47,259 nucleotides of DNA, from positions 1-47,259 of the forward strand of contig SYOX01000242.1 of the NCBI GenBank assembly GCA_005804885.1. Direction: 5' to 3'. This document shows positions 25,270-34,275 of the stretch, piece after piece. The notes under the pieces were generated by a model that was not told where the DNA came from, did not search any database, and was given only the letters and a program-made list of their open reading frames with translations. Both the position numbers and the translations under genes were made by a program. Each line of letters begins with the position of its first letter. Position 1 is the first letter of the stretch. Source of the stretch: Pseudomonadota bacterium (lineage in GTDB: Bacteria; Myxococcota_A; Bradymonadia; Bradymonadales; GCA-2716585).

Positions 25270-27552
25270 TCAGCGCCCACACTCGCCGACGTGATCCAGC
25301 GCTGCGCCCGCCGCGCTGCGCTCGCAGTCATTGCCGTAGGTCACGTTGTCGCAGCCGCACACCGGGGCGCGCAGGTCCGGGCAGATCCTCGGCCGCACCT
25401 CACACACCCCCGCGCGCTCCCTGACGTCGCAAGTCCCGGCCTCGAACTCGCAAAAACGCTCCCGACTGCCGCAGTCCGCGTTGGCCCTGCAGACCTCCCC
25501 AGGCTCCTCGCAAGCCCCACGGTGCGCGACCGACACGCCCGCCTGGAACGCGAGGCAGGGGTTGTTGTAGGTCACCCCGTCGCAACCGCAGATCGGCTCG
25601 ACGGTGTCCGGGCACGACCTCGGGGTCGGGGCGCACTGCCCGCTGCGGTCGATCACGTCGCACGTGCCCGCCTCGAAGCGGCAGAACTGACCCTCGGCGC
25701 ACTGCGCCGCCTCCTGACAGGCCACCGGCTCGATGATGCAGGCCCCCTCGCGATCCACCGAGATCCCGCGCGAGGCCGCGAGGCACTCGTTGCGGTAGGT
25801 CCGACCGTCGCAACCGCACACCGGCGCCTCGACGTCATCGCACGCCATCGGGCGCGCCTCGCACTCCCCGCGCTCCGCCCCGCACACGCCCACCGGGAAG
25901 GCGCAATACTGGCTGAAGGCGCAATCCAGATCGCCCTCGCAGCCCACCGGCGGATCGACCTCACACGAGCCGCGGTGCAGCAGGCAGGTCCCCGACGACC
26001 GCCTCAGGCAGTCATTGCTGAAGGTCTGACCGTCGCACCCGCACACCGGCGCAAGCTCCCGCGTGCAGACCGTGGGGCGCTCGGCGCACAGGCCCGCGCC
26101 GCACGCGTCACCCTGGCACTCGCAGAACTCGCCATCAGCGCAATCCTCGACCCCCTCACAAGCCACCGGAGGCTCGCCCTCGCACGCCCCCTCGCGATCA
26201 ACAGCGACGCCGAGCTGGAGAGCCTCGCAGGCGCTGTTGTAAGTCTGACCGTCGCAGCCGCACACCGGCAGGATCACCGGGGGACACACCTCCGGCCGCA
26301 GGACGCACACGCCGCCCCGATCGACGTCCCGACACGTCCCGTCCTCAAACTGGCAGACCTGACCCCGCCCGCACTGCGACGTCTCCCTGCAGCGCGTCGG
26401 CGGGTCCTCGTCGCAACCCCCTCTGCGCTCAAGCGAGATCCCCTGCGCGGCCGCCTCGCAGTCATTGCCGTAGGTCAACCCGTCGCAACCGCACACCGGC
26501 GCCTCAACGTCATCGCACGCCATCGGGCGCGCCTCGCACGCCCCGCGCTCCGCCCCGCACACGCCCACCGGGAAGGCGCAATACTGGCTGAAGGCGCAAT
26601 CCAGATCGCCCTCGCAACCCTCCGGCGGATCGACGTCGCACTCGCCCTCATGAGCCAACGACACCCCGGCCCGCTGGCGCTCGCAGTCATTGCCGTAGGT
26701 CGCCCCGTCGCAACCGCACACCGGCGCAAGCTCTCGCGTGCAACCCTCGGGGCGCGGCGCGCAGAGCCCGCCCCGCTCCTCGTCGCCACAAGCGCCCGCC
26801 TCGAAGTCACAGAACTCGAACTCGCCGCACTGGCGGTTGCCGCGGCAGCGCTCGACGGGCTCCTCGCACAGAACCCCCTCGGCGAGGCACACCCCGGCGC
26901 CCTGCCGCTCGCAATCATTGCTGTAGATCCGACCGTCGCACCCGCACACCGGGTCAAAGACGTCGGGGCAAGCCTCCGGGAGCAACACGCACTGCCCACC
27001 TCCGCACGCCTCCCCCACACACTCGCAGAACTCACCATCACCACAGTCTTCACTGGTCTCACAGTCGACCGGCGGGCCGTCGCAAGGCCCCTCGTGCGCG
27101 ATGGACACGCCCACCGACGCCGCCGCGCAGGGGTTGCCGTGGGTTTCTCCGTCGCACCCGCAGACGAGCTCCTCCTGCTCCGTGCAGACCTCGGGCAGCG
27201 CCTCGCAAACGCCCTCCCCGCCGCACTCGCCCAGCACAAAGGCGCAGAACTCGCCCTCGGCACACTCCGAACTCTCCCGACAGCCCCCCGGGTCGTTGTT
27301 GGGATCGTTGTTGGGATCGTTGTTCGGCTCGTTGTTGGGATCGTTGTTGGGATCGTTGTTGCCCGGATCGTTGTTGGGATCGTTGTTGCCAGGGTCGTTG
27401 TTGCCAGGGTCGTTGTTCTGATCGTCGACCTGCGCCTCGCCGCCCTCCACATCATCCAGGCAGGCGCTGACCGCAGCCAATCCCACGCAAAGACCCACCA
27501 CGACACAGATTTTGAGCATCCGCTCGACGAAAGACCCTCTTGATGCAGCCAT
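25270..27552 (-). CDS. Nine-Kazal-domain lipoprotein
   Basis: A 760-residue protein with a lipoprotein signal (VSAC near residue 31) and a NNDPGNNDPNNDP-type linker to about residue 88. Nine modules of about 75 residues follow. Each pairs a small Cys-rich leader (CRESSECAEGEFC...) with a Kazal-type core, seen as nine PVCGCDG.TYGN.C-like motifs. Kazal domains are canonical serine-protease inhibitors; surface copies in bacteria are proposed to block host or competitor proteases, but the reactive-site residues vary between modules here and no target is evident. Two modules are nearly identical at the DNA level (about 25810-25960 and 26480-26640). The ATG at 27552 follows GGGAGGGAC. Confidence 0.9.
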   Translation of the reverse strand: MAASRGSFVERMLKICVVVGLCVGLAAVSACLDDVEGGEAQVDDQNNDPGNNDPGNNDPNNDPGNNDPNNDPNNEPNNDPNNDPNNDPGGCRESSECAEGEFCAFVLGECGGEGVCEALPEVCTEQEELVCGCDGETHGNPCAAASVGVSIAHEGPCDGPPVDCETSEDCGDGEFCECVGEACGGGQCVLLPEACPDVFDPVCGCDGRIYSNDCERQGAGVCLAEGVLCEEPVERCRGNRQCGEFEFCDFEAGACGDEERGGLCAPRPEGCTRELAPVCGCDGATYGNDCERQRAGVSLAHEGECDVDPPEGCEGDLDCAFSQYCAFPVGVCGAERGACEARPMACDDVEAPVCGCDGLTYGNDCEAAAQGISLERRGGCDEDPPTRCRETSQCGRGQVCQFEDGTCRDVDRGGVCVLRPEVCPPVILPVCGCDGQTYNSACEALQLGVAVDREGACEGEPPVACEGVEDCADGEFCECQGDACGAGLCAERPTVCTRELAPVCGCDGQTFSNDCLRRSSGTCLLHRGSCEVDPPVGCEGDLDCAFSQYCAFPVGVCGAERGECEARPMACDDVEAPVCGCDGRTYRNECLAASRGISVDREGACIIEPVACQEAAQCAEGQFCRFEAGTCDVIDRSGQCAPTPRSCPDTVEPICGCDGVTYNNPCLAFQAGVSVAHRGACEEPGEVCRANADCGSRERFCEFEAGTCDVRERAGVCEVRPRICPDLRAPVCGCDNVTYGNDCERSAAGAALDHVGECGR

Positions 27553-28097
27553 GTCCCTCCCTCACCTTCCAAAGAAGTTCCCCGCGATGCCTTGAGACTA
27601 CATCATGACGCGCGATTTGGCACAGTCAAAGGACGATCATGCCGACAGCGTCTCATGCCAACGGCGTCTCATGTTCCACGAGCGCCCCACGCTCCTCGCA
27701 CCGCCCGTTGGGCGGGCTCGTCGGGTGGGGCTTGAAATCCAGGGTGGGCTGCGCCCTGGCGGTCGCAGGCCCCCGCACGACCCAAGTCGACACGACAGGC
27801 TGCGTCCTTGTCACGATGCCCTGTCCAAACCCAGTGGCGCAGCCAAAGCGGCGATCCGACCCTGCGATCTGCTGTCGGCCGCCCGCTGGCCTGCGCCCAG
27901 CGGGCGCAGCCCACCCCGCGCATTCAAGCCCCACCCGACGAGCCCGCCCAACGGGCGGTGCGAGGAGCGTGGGGCGCTCGCGGTGCGTGGGGCGTTCGTG
28001 GGGCGTTGGGGGGCGGCCCGATCGTGACCTGCGGGGCGTCGGGACCTTCACCAAGCGAACCTGCCGACGGCGACCGATCCCCAGGGCGTATCGCGCC
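27553..28097. other. 545-bp intergenic region with a large inverted repeat
   Basis: No gene supported. On the minus strand a TTGACT near 27624-27629 could be a -35 for the Kazal gene, but its -10 is poor. The centre is the inverted repeat described separately. From about 27970 to 28010 there are three loose GTGGGGCGTTCG-like tandem units. Confidence 0.5.
27679..27980. repeat. 302-nt element with 58-bp perfect terminal inverted repeats
   Basis: Positions 27679-27736 and 27923-27980 are exact reverse complements over 58 bases. After a short unpaired step the pairing resumes with GGTGGGCTGCGCCC (27743-27756) against GGGCGCAGCCCACC (27902-27915). Each arm itself contains a small palindrome (CCGCCCGTTGGGCGG). 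The loop, about 145 nt, has a minor GACAGG/CCTGTC pairing and no credible coding frame. No transposase or target-site duplication is visible, so it is either a MITE-like element or a structural RNA/DNA hairpin. Confidence 0.9.
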
Positions 28098-29432
28098 TTA
28101 AAAGGAGATCTGACCCAGCAGGGCCGCCTCGAAGAAATCGGGAGACGCGGCATCGAGGCCCGGGAAGACATCGAAGGAGGCCACGACCGCCAGCGCCGTG
28201 AAGTGGGCGTCGGCCTGGAGCCGAAGGCCCTGATCAAGGCGAGGGGCGAGCCGAAAAGGGGCGCCGAGGCCCAAGGAGAGGCTGGGGATGACGTAGACCT
28301 GGGGGGAGGCCAGCTTGAAGGTGGGGGTCAGAGTGAGCGCGCCCGACAGGTCGAGGTCGGCGCTCAACTCGATCAAGAGCCACTCCGGCGCCGCGATCTC
28401 CCAGCCGGCGCGCGCCCGCAAACCCCCGCCGCGCCCGAAAACCCAGCCGGCGCCCACCAGCGGCCCGCCGTGGGAGAGCTCGGCGGCCGGCAGGGTGAAG
28501 CTCAACGAGAGGCGAGCGCCAGCCTGCGCGTCGGTCAACAGCACCATCGCCTCGCCGCGCCGCTCCCACGGCGTGCGCTCGCCGATCTTGTGAAACGCGC
28601 CCGGATCGCCCACGCCGCCGCGAAAGCCCCACTCGGCAGGGAAGGTCACGCGGACCTCGATGGGCCCGGTCCCGCCCCAGGTGCGGATGGGCGCCAGGAG
28701 GTAGTCCACGTCAAAGGTCTCGGGCCTGGGCGCGCCGCCGAGCCATCGGTGCCGCGCCCGCGCGGGCTTGAGCAGGTGGCCCTCGGGCCTGAAGAAGCGG
28801 CCCGCGTCGACGACACCGCGCACCACCACCTCCCGGCGCTGCCGCGGCGCGACCTCCAGCTCGAAGCCCCAGTGGCGCCGATCCGCCGCCGCGATCGCGT
28901 CAGGGAGCTGCCCCTCGACCACCGCGAGGCCCGTCTGGGCCGCCGCCACCCTCGCGTCGAGCCGCGCCCGCTCCCCGGACGTCAGCTCCCGCCCGGCGAC
29001 CACGCCGTCAACCTCGATCACCACGCCGCGGGTCCGAATGCCGTAGAAGGCCGCCGCGACCGCCTCGACCCCCTCGGTCGGGTTCTCGATCCGGTAGCGC
29101 GCCTCGAAGGCGCACGCGACGCCCTCGTCGCCATCACCAGCGCGCCGGCAATCGAAGGAGAGCACCTCGCCAAGAACCCGCAGCGGCGTCTCTTCGAAGG
29201 CGTCAGGGCCGCCCAGCTCCGCAGGGGCTCGCCGGGACGCCGCGATGTTGGCCGACGCCGGCGCGGAGGCCGCCAGCGATCCAGACGCCGCGACGAGGAG
29301 AGGGAGCAGCGCGCGCCAGGCGCGGCGCCGGGGTAGCTCGGCCCGCTGCCCCAGAACCAGAGCGCCCGCCCGCCCCGCCGAGGGCTCGGCGCGCCGACCC
29401 GAGCCCCCGACGACGGACAACGCAGACCTCAC
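28098..29432 (-). CDS. Predicted exported envelope protein, unknown family
   Basis: A 444-residue protein that starts with GTG overlapping the upstream gene's stop (GTGA), so it is translationally coupled. A basic stretch (RRRAWRALLP) and a hydrophobic segment ending APASA form a signal sequence near residues 35-60, which leaves an unusually long n-region; a later non-ATG start is possible. The mature protein has a beta-rich N-terminal domain (residues about 80-320). A C-terminal part follows with barrel-like alternation (SADLDLSGALTLTPTFKLA, VIPSLSLGLGAPF) and ends in LLGQISF, a terminal Phe as in outer-membrane barrels. I do not recognise the family. Confidence 0.65.
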   Translation of the reverse strand: MRSALSVVGGSGRRAEPSAGRAGALVLGQRAELPRRRAWRALLPLLVAASGSLAASAPASANIAASRRAPAELGGPDAFEETPLRVLGEVLSFDCRRAGDGDEGVACAFEARYRIENPTEGVEAVAAAFYGIRTRGVVIEVDGVVAGRELTSGERARLDARVAAAQTGLAVVEGQLPDAIAAADRRHWGFELEVAPRQRREVVVRGVVDAGRFFRPEGHLLKPARARHRWLGGAPRPETFDVDYLLAPIRTWGGTGPIEVRVTFPAEWGFRGGVGDPGAFHKIGERTPWERRGEAMVLLTDAQAGARLSLSFTLPAAELSHGGPLVGAGWVFGRGGGLRARAGWEIAAPEWLLIELSADLDLSGALTLTPTFKLASPQVYVIPSLSLGLGAPFRLAPRLDQGLRLQADAHFTALAVVASFDVFPGLDAASPDFFEAALLGQISF

Positions 29433-30400
29433 GCGCCGCCCCCAGGCGCAGACAACAGGCGGCTCTGCAGCGCCTCGATCTGGCCGAATGGCTGGCCCTG
29501 CTTGCGCCCCATCGAAGCGTAAGTATTCAACATATCTCGGGTTTGATCCCCGACCTTGGTGAAGTGATACTTAAGGTAGATCTCCAGCGGCAAGGGCACG
29601 AAGAGCGGCGCCATCGGCAAGAGGAGCTTGATCATCCAGGGCCTCGCCATTTTGAGCAGGAGGGGCACCGAGCCGCCCTCATGCGCCGCGACGATCTGGG
29701 CCGCCTCCAGCGCGGCCCCGCTGGCCAGCGACAGCATCGGGCCGCTCCGCAGCTCCGACAACGACCAGCCGGCCCCCTCCAGCGCGGCGATCCAGGGGAT
29801 GAGGGCCGCCCCGCCGATGCCCGTGCGCTCGACCATCGCCGGATCAAGGCGCGCCCTGCAGCCGCCCCGGTTCAGCGCGTCGACCACCGATCTGGCCCGC
29901 GCCTCCGGCCCCCCGAAGGGGTTCGGCGTCAAGGGCGGCAGCCAGTACGCCAGCCCCTCACCCAGCTCCTCGCCCGGCAGCGGCGACTGATAGCTGATGA
30001 AGGTGATCAGCCCCCACACCAGGCGATCGGCCGCGCAGCGCGCCAGCACATAGTCCTTGTCATCGGCCCCAGGCTGCATCCCGACCACCGTGCAGTCGGG
30101 GCCCACCGCCTCGATCACCGCGTCGAGCCAGCCGGCCTTGAGCGCCGTCGACGAGACGCACAGCCAGAGCTGATCAAAGCCCGCGCCGACGGCCTCGGAG
30201 GGCTCGGTCAGCACCTCGAAGCCCTCAAAGCGCACCGGCGGCCGCTTGCGCCCCTTGTTGAGCAAGTAGACGTCGTAGCCCGCACGCGCCTCGGCCGCGT
30301 GCTTCTCCTTGACCAGAAAGGAGACCTTCGCCCCCCCAAGCTGCAAGTGCCGACCGTAGACCAGCCCCACCGCCCCCGCGCCGACCACAAGCACCTTCAT
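29429..30400 (-). CDS. Ketopantoate reductase family (ApbA/PanE-like) oxidoreductase
   Basis: A 323-residue protein with an N-terminal Rossmann fold opening MKVLVVGAGAVGLVYGRHL, the NADP-binding GxGxxG motif. KEKHAAEARAGY, LWLCVSSTAL, VVGMQPGADDKDYV and a C-terminal all-helical domain follow the ApbA/PanE arrangement. Authentic PanE reduces 2-dehydropantoate in pantothenate synthesis. Here the Lys and Asn/Ser/Glu active-site positions of PanE cannot be matched with confidence, and the protein is coupled to an envelope protein rather than panBC, so the substrate may differ. The start at 30400 is the first residue of the Rossmann strand. Confidence 0.75.
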   Translation of the reverse strand: MKVLVVGAGAVGLVYGRHLQLGGAKVSFLVKEKHAAEARAGYDVYLLNKGRKRPPVRFEGFEVLTEPSEAVGAGFDQLWLCVSSTALKAGWLDAVIEAVGPDCTVVGMQPGADDKDYVLARCAADRLVWGLITFISYQSPLPGEELGEGLAYWLPPLTPNPFGGPEARARSVVDALNRGGCRARLDPAMVERTGIGGAALIPWIAALEGAGWSLSELRSGPMLSLASGAALEAAQIVAAHEGGSVPLLLKMARPWMIKLLLPMAPLFVPLPLEIYLKYHFTKVGDQTRDMLNTYASMGRKQGQPFGQIEALQSRLLSAPGGGA

Positions 30401-30513
30401 CGCACTCCCCCCCATACGCCCGACCCCAGGCCAACCTGGAGTCAAGCAGATCCCCTCCCCCGCGCCCCTGGACGCCCACTCGACGCGCACCACCTTGCCA
30501 ACAGCGCCGGCAG

Positions 30514-30519
30514 TGTCAA
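30514..30519 (-). promoter_or_regulatory. Perfect -35 hexamer upstream of the ApbA/PanE-like gene
   Basis: TTGACA on the minus strand in the divergent gap between the reductase and sirtuin genes. The bases 17 nt downstream (AAGGTG) are a poor -10, so the call is tentative. Confidence 0.3.
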
Positions 30520-30581
30520 CCCTTGTGGACCCGCGGCCCCGTCGTGACAACGCGCGACGGACAACATCAGGGAGCACGACC

Positions 30582-31292
30582 GTGACCACCGACCTCCGCA
30601 TCAAGGACTTCAAGCGCATCGTCTTCTTCACCGGCGCGGGCCTCTCGGCCGAGAGCGGCATCCCCACCTACCGCGGCCAGGGCGGACTCTGGCACGAGTA
30701 CGACTGGGAGACCTACGCCTGCCAGAAGGCCTTTGATCGCGACCCCGCCGCCGTCTGGAAGTTCCACAACATGCGCCGCGCCGCCGTCGCCGCCTGCGCC
30801 CCCAACAAGGCGCACCTGGCCATCGCCCGCTGCGAGGCCCTCCTGCCCGACGTCACCGTCGTCACCCAGAACATCGACGGCTTCCACCCCCTCGTCGGCA
30901 GCCGCAACCTCTTCGAACTGCACGGCAGCCTGTGGCGCGTGCGCTGCGACACCTGCGGCGCCATCAAGGACAACCGCGATCTGCCCTTCGAAGACCTGCG
31001 CTGCGGCAAGGGCTGGTGGCGCCCCGACATCGTCTGGTTCGGCGACCACCTGCGCGAAGACGTCATCGAGGGCGCCTCGAAGGCCATCTCCGCCTGCGAC
31101 CTCCTCGTCTCCATCGGCACCTCCGGCGTCGTCTACCCCGCCGCCCAGCTCCCTCGGCTCGCCCAGCGCGCTGGCGCCGTCACCATCGAGATCAACCCCG
31201 AGCCGACGCCCATGTCCGACGCCTACGAGGTCTGCCTCCGCATGGGCGCCTCCGAGGCCATGGCCCTGCTCTGCCAGGGCCTCGACGTCTGA
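30582..31292 (+). CDS. cobB: NAD-dependent protein deacylase (sirtuin), atypical zinc site
   Basis: A 236-residue sirtuin that removes acyl groups from lysines using NAD. NAD-binding GAGLSAESGIPTYRG spans residues 18-32, TQNIDGFH 95-102, catalytic H114 is in FELHGS, and RPDIVWFGD follows. It is close to class III (SIRT5/CobB-like), but the Tyr of the class III Y-x-x-R pocket is His62 (FHNMRR), with Arg65 kept. Of the four zinc cysteines only C122, C125 and C141 are present; the fourth position is Gly144. The GTG at 30582 is preceded by GGGAGCACGACC and gives the family N-terminus; the longer upstream frame is low-complexity. A hairpin starts at the stop's last base. Confidence 0.9.
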   Translation: MTTDLRIKDFKRIVFFTGAGLSAESGIPTYRGQGGLWHEYDWETYACQKAFDRDPAAVWKFHNMRRAAVAACAPNKAHLAIARCEALLPDVTVVTQNIDGFHPLVGSRNLFELHGSLWRVRCDTCGAIKDNRDLPFEDLRCGKGWWRPDIVWFGDHLREDVIEGASKAISACDLLVSIGTSGVVYPAAQLPRLAQRAGAVTIEINPEPTPMSDAYEVCLRMGASEAMALLCQGLDV

Positions 31293-31372
31293 TACGGAAC
31301 CACGTTTGAACCCCTTTCACCTTGGGCTTCCAGGTGGCCCAACATGGAAGCGGCTTGAGCGTGGTTCCGTAT
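31292..31372 (+). terminator. Long hairpin starting at the sirtuin stop codon
   Basis: ATACGGAACCACG (31292-31304) pairs perfectly with CGTGGTTCCGTAT (31360-31372). The interior pairs imperfectly, with a TTGGGC/GCCCAA apex. The first base is the last base of the TGA stop. No T-run. Confidence 0.7.
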
Positions 31373-31761
31373 GGTAAAGCGCCGCCCTCACAAGGAAATC
31401 CGCCCCACCTCCTCGACGCTGGACAGGTCCGCACGCCCTCGCCAGGGTCAGGCCACCTCAACCCCACGGGCTCCGGCCCCACACGCGTCGACGGTGGGGA
31501 GGGCTTCGTCGGCGGACAGGGCGGAGCGGGCAGGTGGCGCGGACGAAGGGAGTCGGAGCGCGCACCTGCTCGGACGCCATCCGCTCGGACAGCGCCTCAT
31601 ACCCAATCACAGACGAAGGGCTTGCTTTGTGGGCGAGGACAGGGGGATGACCTGGGCCTGGGCCTGAGCGAGGCTGGTGCATCGCACCGCCGAGTGATGG
31701 CAAAGGCTCAGGGCGCCGCCTGGACCGGCCACAAAGTGAGTCTCTCGGCTGTGGTTGGGTA
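31373..31761. other. Convergent intergenic region, no gene seen
   Basis: Short frames exist on both strands but none has family resemblance or a ribosome binding site. The half nearest the hydrolase gene is taken up by a long imperfect hairpin (31599-31762). Confidence 0.5.
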
Positions 31762-31762
31762 T
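31599..31762 (-). terminator. Long imperfect hairpin at the end of the S15-type hydrolase gene
   Basis: ATACCCAATCACAG (31599-31612) pairs with CTGTGGTTGGGTAT (31749-31762) with one G-T. TTGTGG and CCACAA pair further in, and CCTGAGC/GCTCAGG forms the apex region. Its outermost base is the final base of the hydrolase stop codon (31762-31764). Confidence 0.6.
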
Positions 31763-34275
31763 CAAGGGCTGGTGTTGGCCGAGGGCGCGTAGGGGCGGCA
31801 GGGCTCGCCCCGCAGGCCGGGGCAGGCCGGGAAGCCTTCCGCCACTGGCACCCCCGACACCACGGGCAACACCACGCGCGAAGGGCGCGCGGCCGTGAGC
31901 GAGAGCGTCTGGCGCGGGGTCTCGCCCTGGTAGTCGGGCGGCGCGAACTCCCAGGTGCCGTGGTTGCGACCCGGCGAGGAGATCACCACCCGCAGGCGCG
32001 TCCCGGCCCGGAACGCGTGCGCGAACGAAGGCATCGGCACCTTCACCTCCACAAACTCACCCGGCGTCAGCGGCGAAAACTCCCCCTGGATGTAATTGCG
32101 GAAGATCCGCAGCTCGTCCGAGCGCGCCTCGTCCACCGCGCGGTGACCCAGCCGCAGCCACCCCGACTGCACCAGGTACTCCGTGTCGTCGGGCCGCACC
32201 TCCATGATGGAGACCTGCACCTGCACGTCCTCGACCTCGCTGGCGATCCACAGCGCCGCGTGCCCCGACCCTGCCACCACCACCTCCTGCGCCAAGGGCG
32301 CGGTGATGTACGACAGGCTCATCCCCTCGGGGAAGGCCTTCCAGTCAATGTCCCACAACGGCTCCCTCAGCTCGTACCCGCGCGGGCCAAAGAACGTGTC
32401 GCTCCCCGCCTCAGCGTCGTGGAGGTAGCTCTCCGTCGCCTCCTGGCCGTCGTCGACCGGGGCGACGTCGACCAGCGCGCCGCCGGGCGCCATCCACAGC
32501 GTGTGGGCCTGCGCGTCGGGCGGCGGCCACGAGGCCCAGGTGGCCTCAAAGCGCTGGAGCGGCGCCCCCGGCGCGAACCCCTCCGACGCGCCGCTCTCGA
32601 ACAAGACGCGCACGTCCGGCTCCGCCTCGTAAGCCGCCAACGCCCCCGCCCAGTCGTCGTCGGCGAAGTCGGGGAAGCGGTCGGGCTCAAAGCCCAGCCC
32701 CTCGACGCCAAACTCCCGCGAGAACTCCGGCGCCGCCAGCGACCGCACAAAATCCGGGATGCGCGGCACCGCGCGCTTGACGTAGAAGTGCAAGAACTCC
32801 AACCACCGCGTCAGCACCAGCGTGCTGTACCCGTCGGGGTGGCGGCCGTTGTACATGGTAAAAACCCGCGTGGGCGCCGACGTGAACTGATCGAGCATGT
32901 CCGCGAACTGCGCCCCCGTCTGCTCGTCGTGGAACGCCCCCGTCAGGTACACCGGCACGTCGATCTCGGACACCAGCAGCGGCAGGCTCCGGTCGGCGGC
33001 CGAGTCGGGGTAGTACTGCAAATTCCTGAAGAAAGTCTCGAACTTGATGTTCTGCCCCCGGAGCTGCTGGTGCTCCCCGCAGACCTCGTCGCCCTCGGCC
33101 ACCCGCTGATCCGTCCACGACTGCCCACCCGCCGACGCCTGATCGTCGCGGTTCTCCAACCACTGCCGCGTAAAGCCGTCGTTGTAGATCCCGCCCGGCC
33201 ACAGCTGCCCCCACGAATCGCCGATGACCGACTGCGGCGTAATGGCCGCCAGGCTCGGCGGCCGCGTCCGCGCCACATAGAGCTGCGCGATCCCCGAGTA
33301 GGACAGACCCACCATCCCCACCTTGTTGTGGAGCACCCAGGGCTGCCGCGCCACCGTCTCGATCACGTCGTAGCCGTCGGCGTGCTGCGCCGGGTTGAAC
33401 ACGTCAAAGACGCCGCCCGAGCACCCCGTCCCGCGCATGTTCACCCCCACCGAGGCAAACCCCAACAGCGTCGCGATCCTCGACCCGGGCTCCGGTGAGT
33501 CGGGCCGCGACGTGGCGTACCCCGAATACTCCACCACCGTCGGCCACGGCCCCTCGCCCCAGATCAGCGGGTCCGGCAGGCGCACCATGGCGCTCAGCTT
33601 CACCCCGTCGCGCATCTCGATGTAGTTGAACCCCTCGTTCACGTCCACGTCGTCGTTCCCCAGGATCCCGAACGGGACGCCGCGCAGCTCCCGATCCTCG
33701 TAAAACGACGGGTCCGGCGTGTCGTGCACGTCGAGCACCCGGAACGGCCCAAACGCCTCCACCGGGTCCTTCGACTCGTCCCGGATCACGTACCCCTCCC
33801 CCGGCACCACCGTCGTCCCCTCGGTCACCGTCAGCTCCAGGCCCTCGCCTGATTGCAACGTCACGTGTTCGTTGGGGATATATGAAAAATGAGCCTGCCC
33901 CAGGTCGTCGGCCAAGAGCGTCAACAGCGGGCGCCCGTCTGGCCCGTAGAGCGTGAGCGGCTCCTGCGGTTCCGCCCCCAGCACCGTAATGATCTCCACC
34001 CCAGGGCGCACCGTGAACCGGGCCGGATCCGTCCCCACGATCAGCGGGTGATCGGGCCGCGGCTCAGGCTCGCCCGGCTCGGGCTCGGGTTCGCCCGGCT
34101 CGGGTTCGCCCGGCTCGGGCTCGCCCGGCTCGGGCTCGGCCCCGACCGCTGGCTCAGGCTTGTCCTCGCCGCACCCGACGAACACCGCCGCCAACGACGC
34201 CAGCACCAGGAGCCGCGCCAGGCGCACCCACGAAGCCGCGCGCCGTGTGGATGCTTGCTCAGAATACAACAACAT
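31762..34275 (-). CDS. CocE/NonD (X-Pro dipeptidyl-peptidase S15-like) hydrolase lipoprotein
   Basis: An 837-residue lipoprotein (FVGC near residue 35) with an EPGEPEP-repeat linker to about residue 75. The PF02129 alpha/beta-hydrolase core begins at NYIEMRDGVKLSAMVRLP and holds the nucleophile elbow GLSYSG near residue 320, after GYDVIETVARQPWV. NMRGTGCSGG precedes it, and the acid/His region includes YNGRHPDGY near 480. The C-terminal jelly-roll (PF08530-like) runs from about 600 with RLRVVISSPGRN near the end. Relatives hydrolyse X-Pro peptides, cocaine-type esters or acyl-amides; the substrate here is unknown. As a surface lipoprotein it would act on extracellular esters or amides. Confidence 0.85.
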   Translation of the reverse strand: MLLYSEQASTRRAASWVRLARLLVLASLAAVFVGCGEDKPEPAVGAEPEPGEPEPGEPEPGEPEPEPGEPEPRPDHPLIVGTDPARFTVRPGVEIITVLGAEPQEPLTLYGPDGRPLLTLLADDLGQAHFSYIPNEHVTLQSGEGLELTVTEGTTVVPGEGYVIRDESKDPVEAFGPFRVLDVHDTPDPSFYEDRELRGVPFGILGNDDVDVNEGFNYIEMRDGVKLSAMVRLPDPLIWGEGPWPTVVEYSGYATSRPDSPEPGSRIATLLGFASVGVNMRGTGCSGGVFDVFNPAQHADGYDVIETVARQPWVLHNKVGMVGLSYSGIAQLYVARTRPPSLAAITPQSVIGDSWGQLWPGGIYNDGFTRQWLENRDDQASAGGQSWTDQRVAEGDEVCGEHQQLRGQNIKFETFFRNLQYYPDSAADRSLPLLVSEIDVPVYLTGAFHDEQTGAQFADMLDQFTSAPTRVFTMYNGRHPDGYSTLVLTRWLEFLHFYVKRAVPRIPDFVRSLAAPEFSREFGVEGLGFEPDRFPDFADDDWAGALAAYEAEPDVRVLFESGASEGFAPGAPLQRFEATWASWPPPDAQAHTLWMAPGGALVDVAPVDDGQEATESYLHDAEAGSDTFFGPRGYELREPLWDIDWKAFPEGMSLSYITAPLAQEVVVAGSGHAALWIASEVEDVQVQVSIMEVRPDDTEYLVQSGWLRLGHRAVDEARSDELRIFRNYIQGEFSPLTPGEFVEVKVPMPSFAHAFRAGTRLRVVISSPGRNHGTWEFAPPDYQGETPRQTLSLTAARPSRVVLPVVSGVPVAEGFPACPGLRGEPCRPYAPSANTSP

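Noticed and set aside
31322..31792. Small genes in the sirtuin-hydrolase gap
   Set aside because: The frames run through the two long hairpins, lack a ribosome binding site, and resemble nothing.
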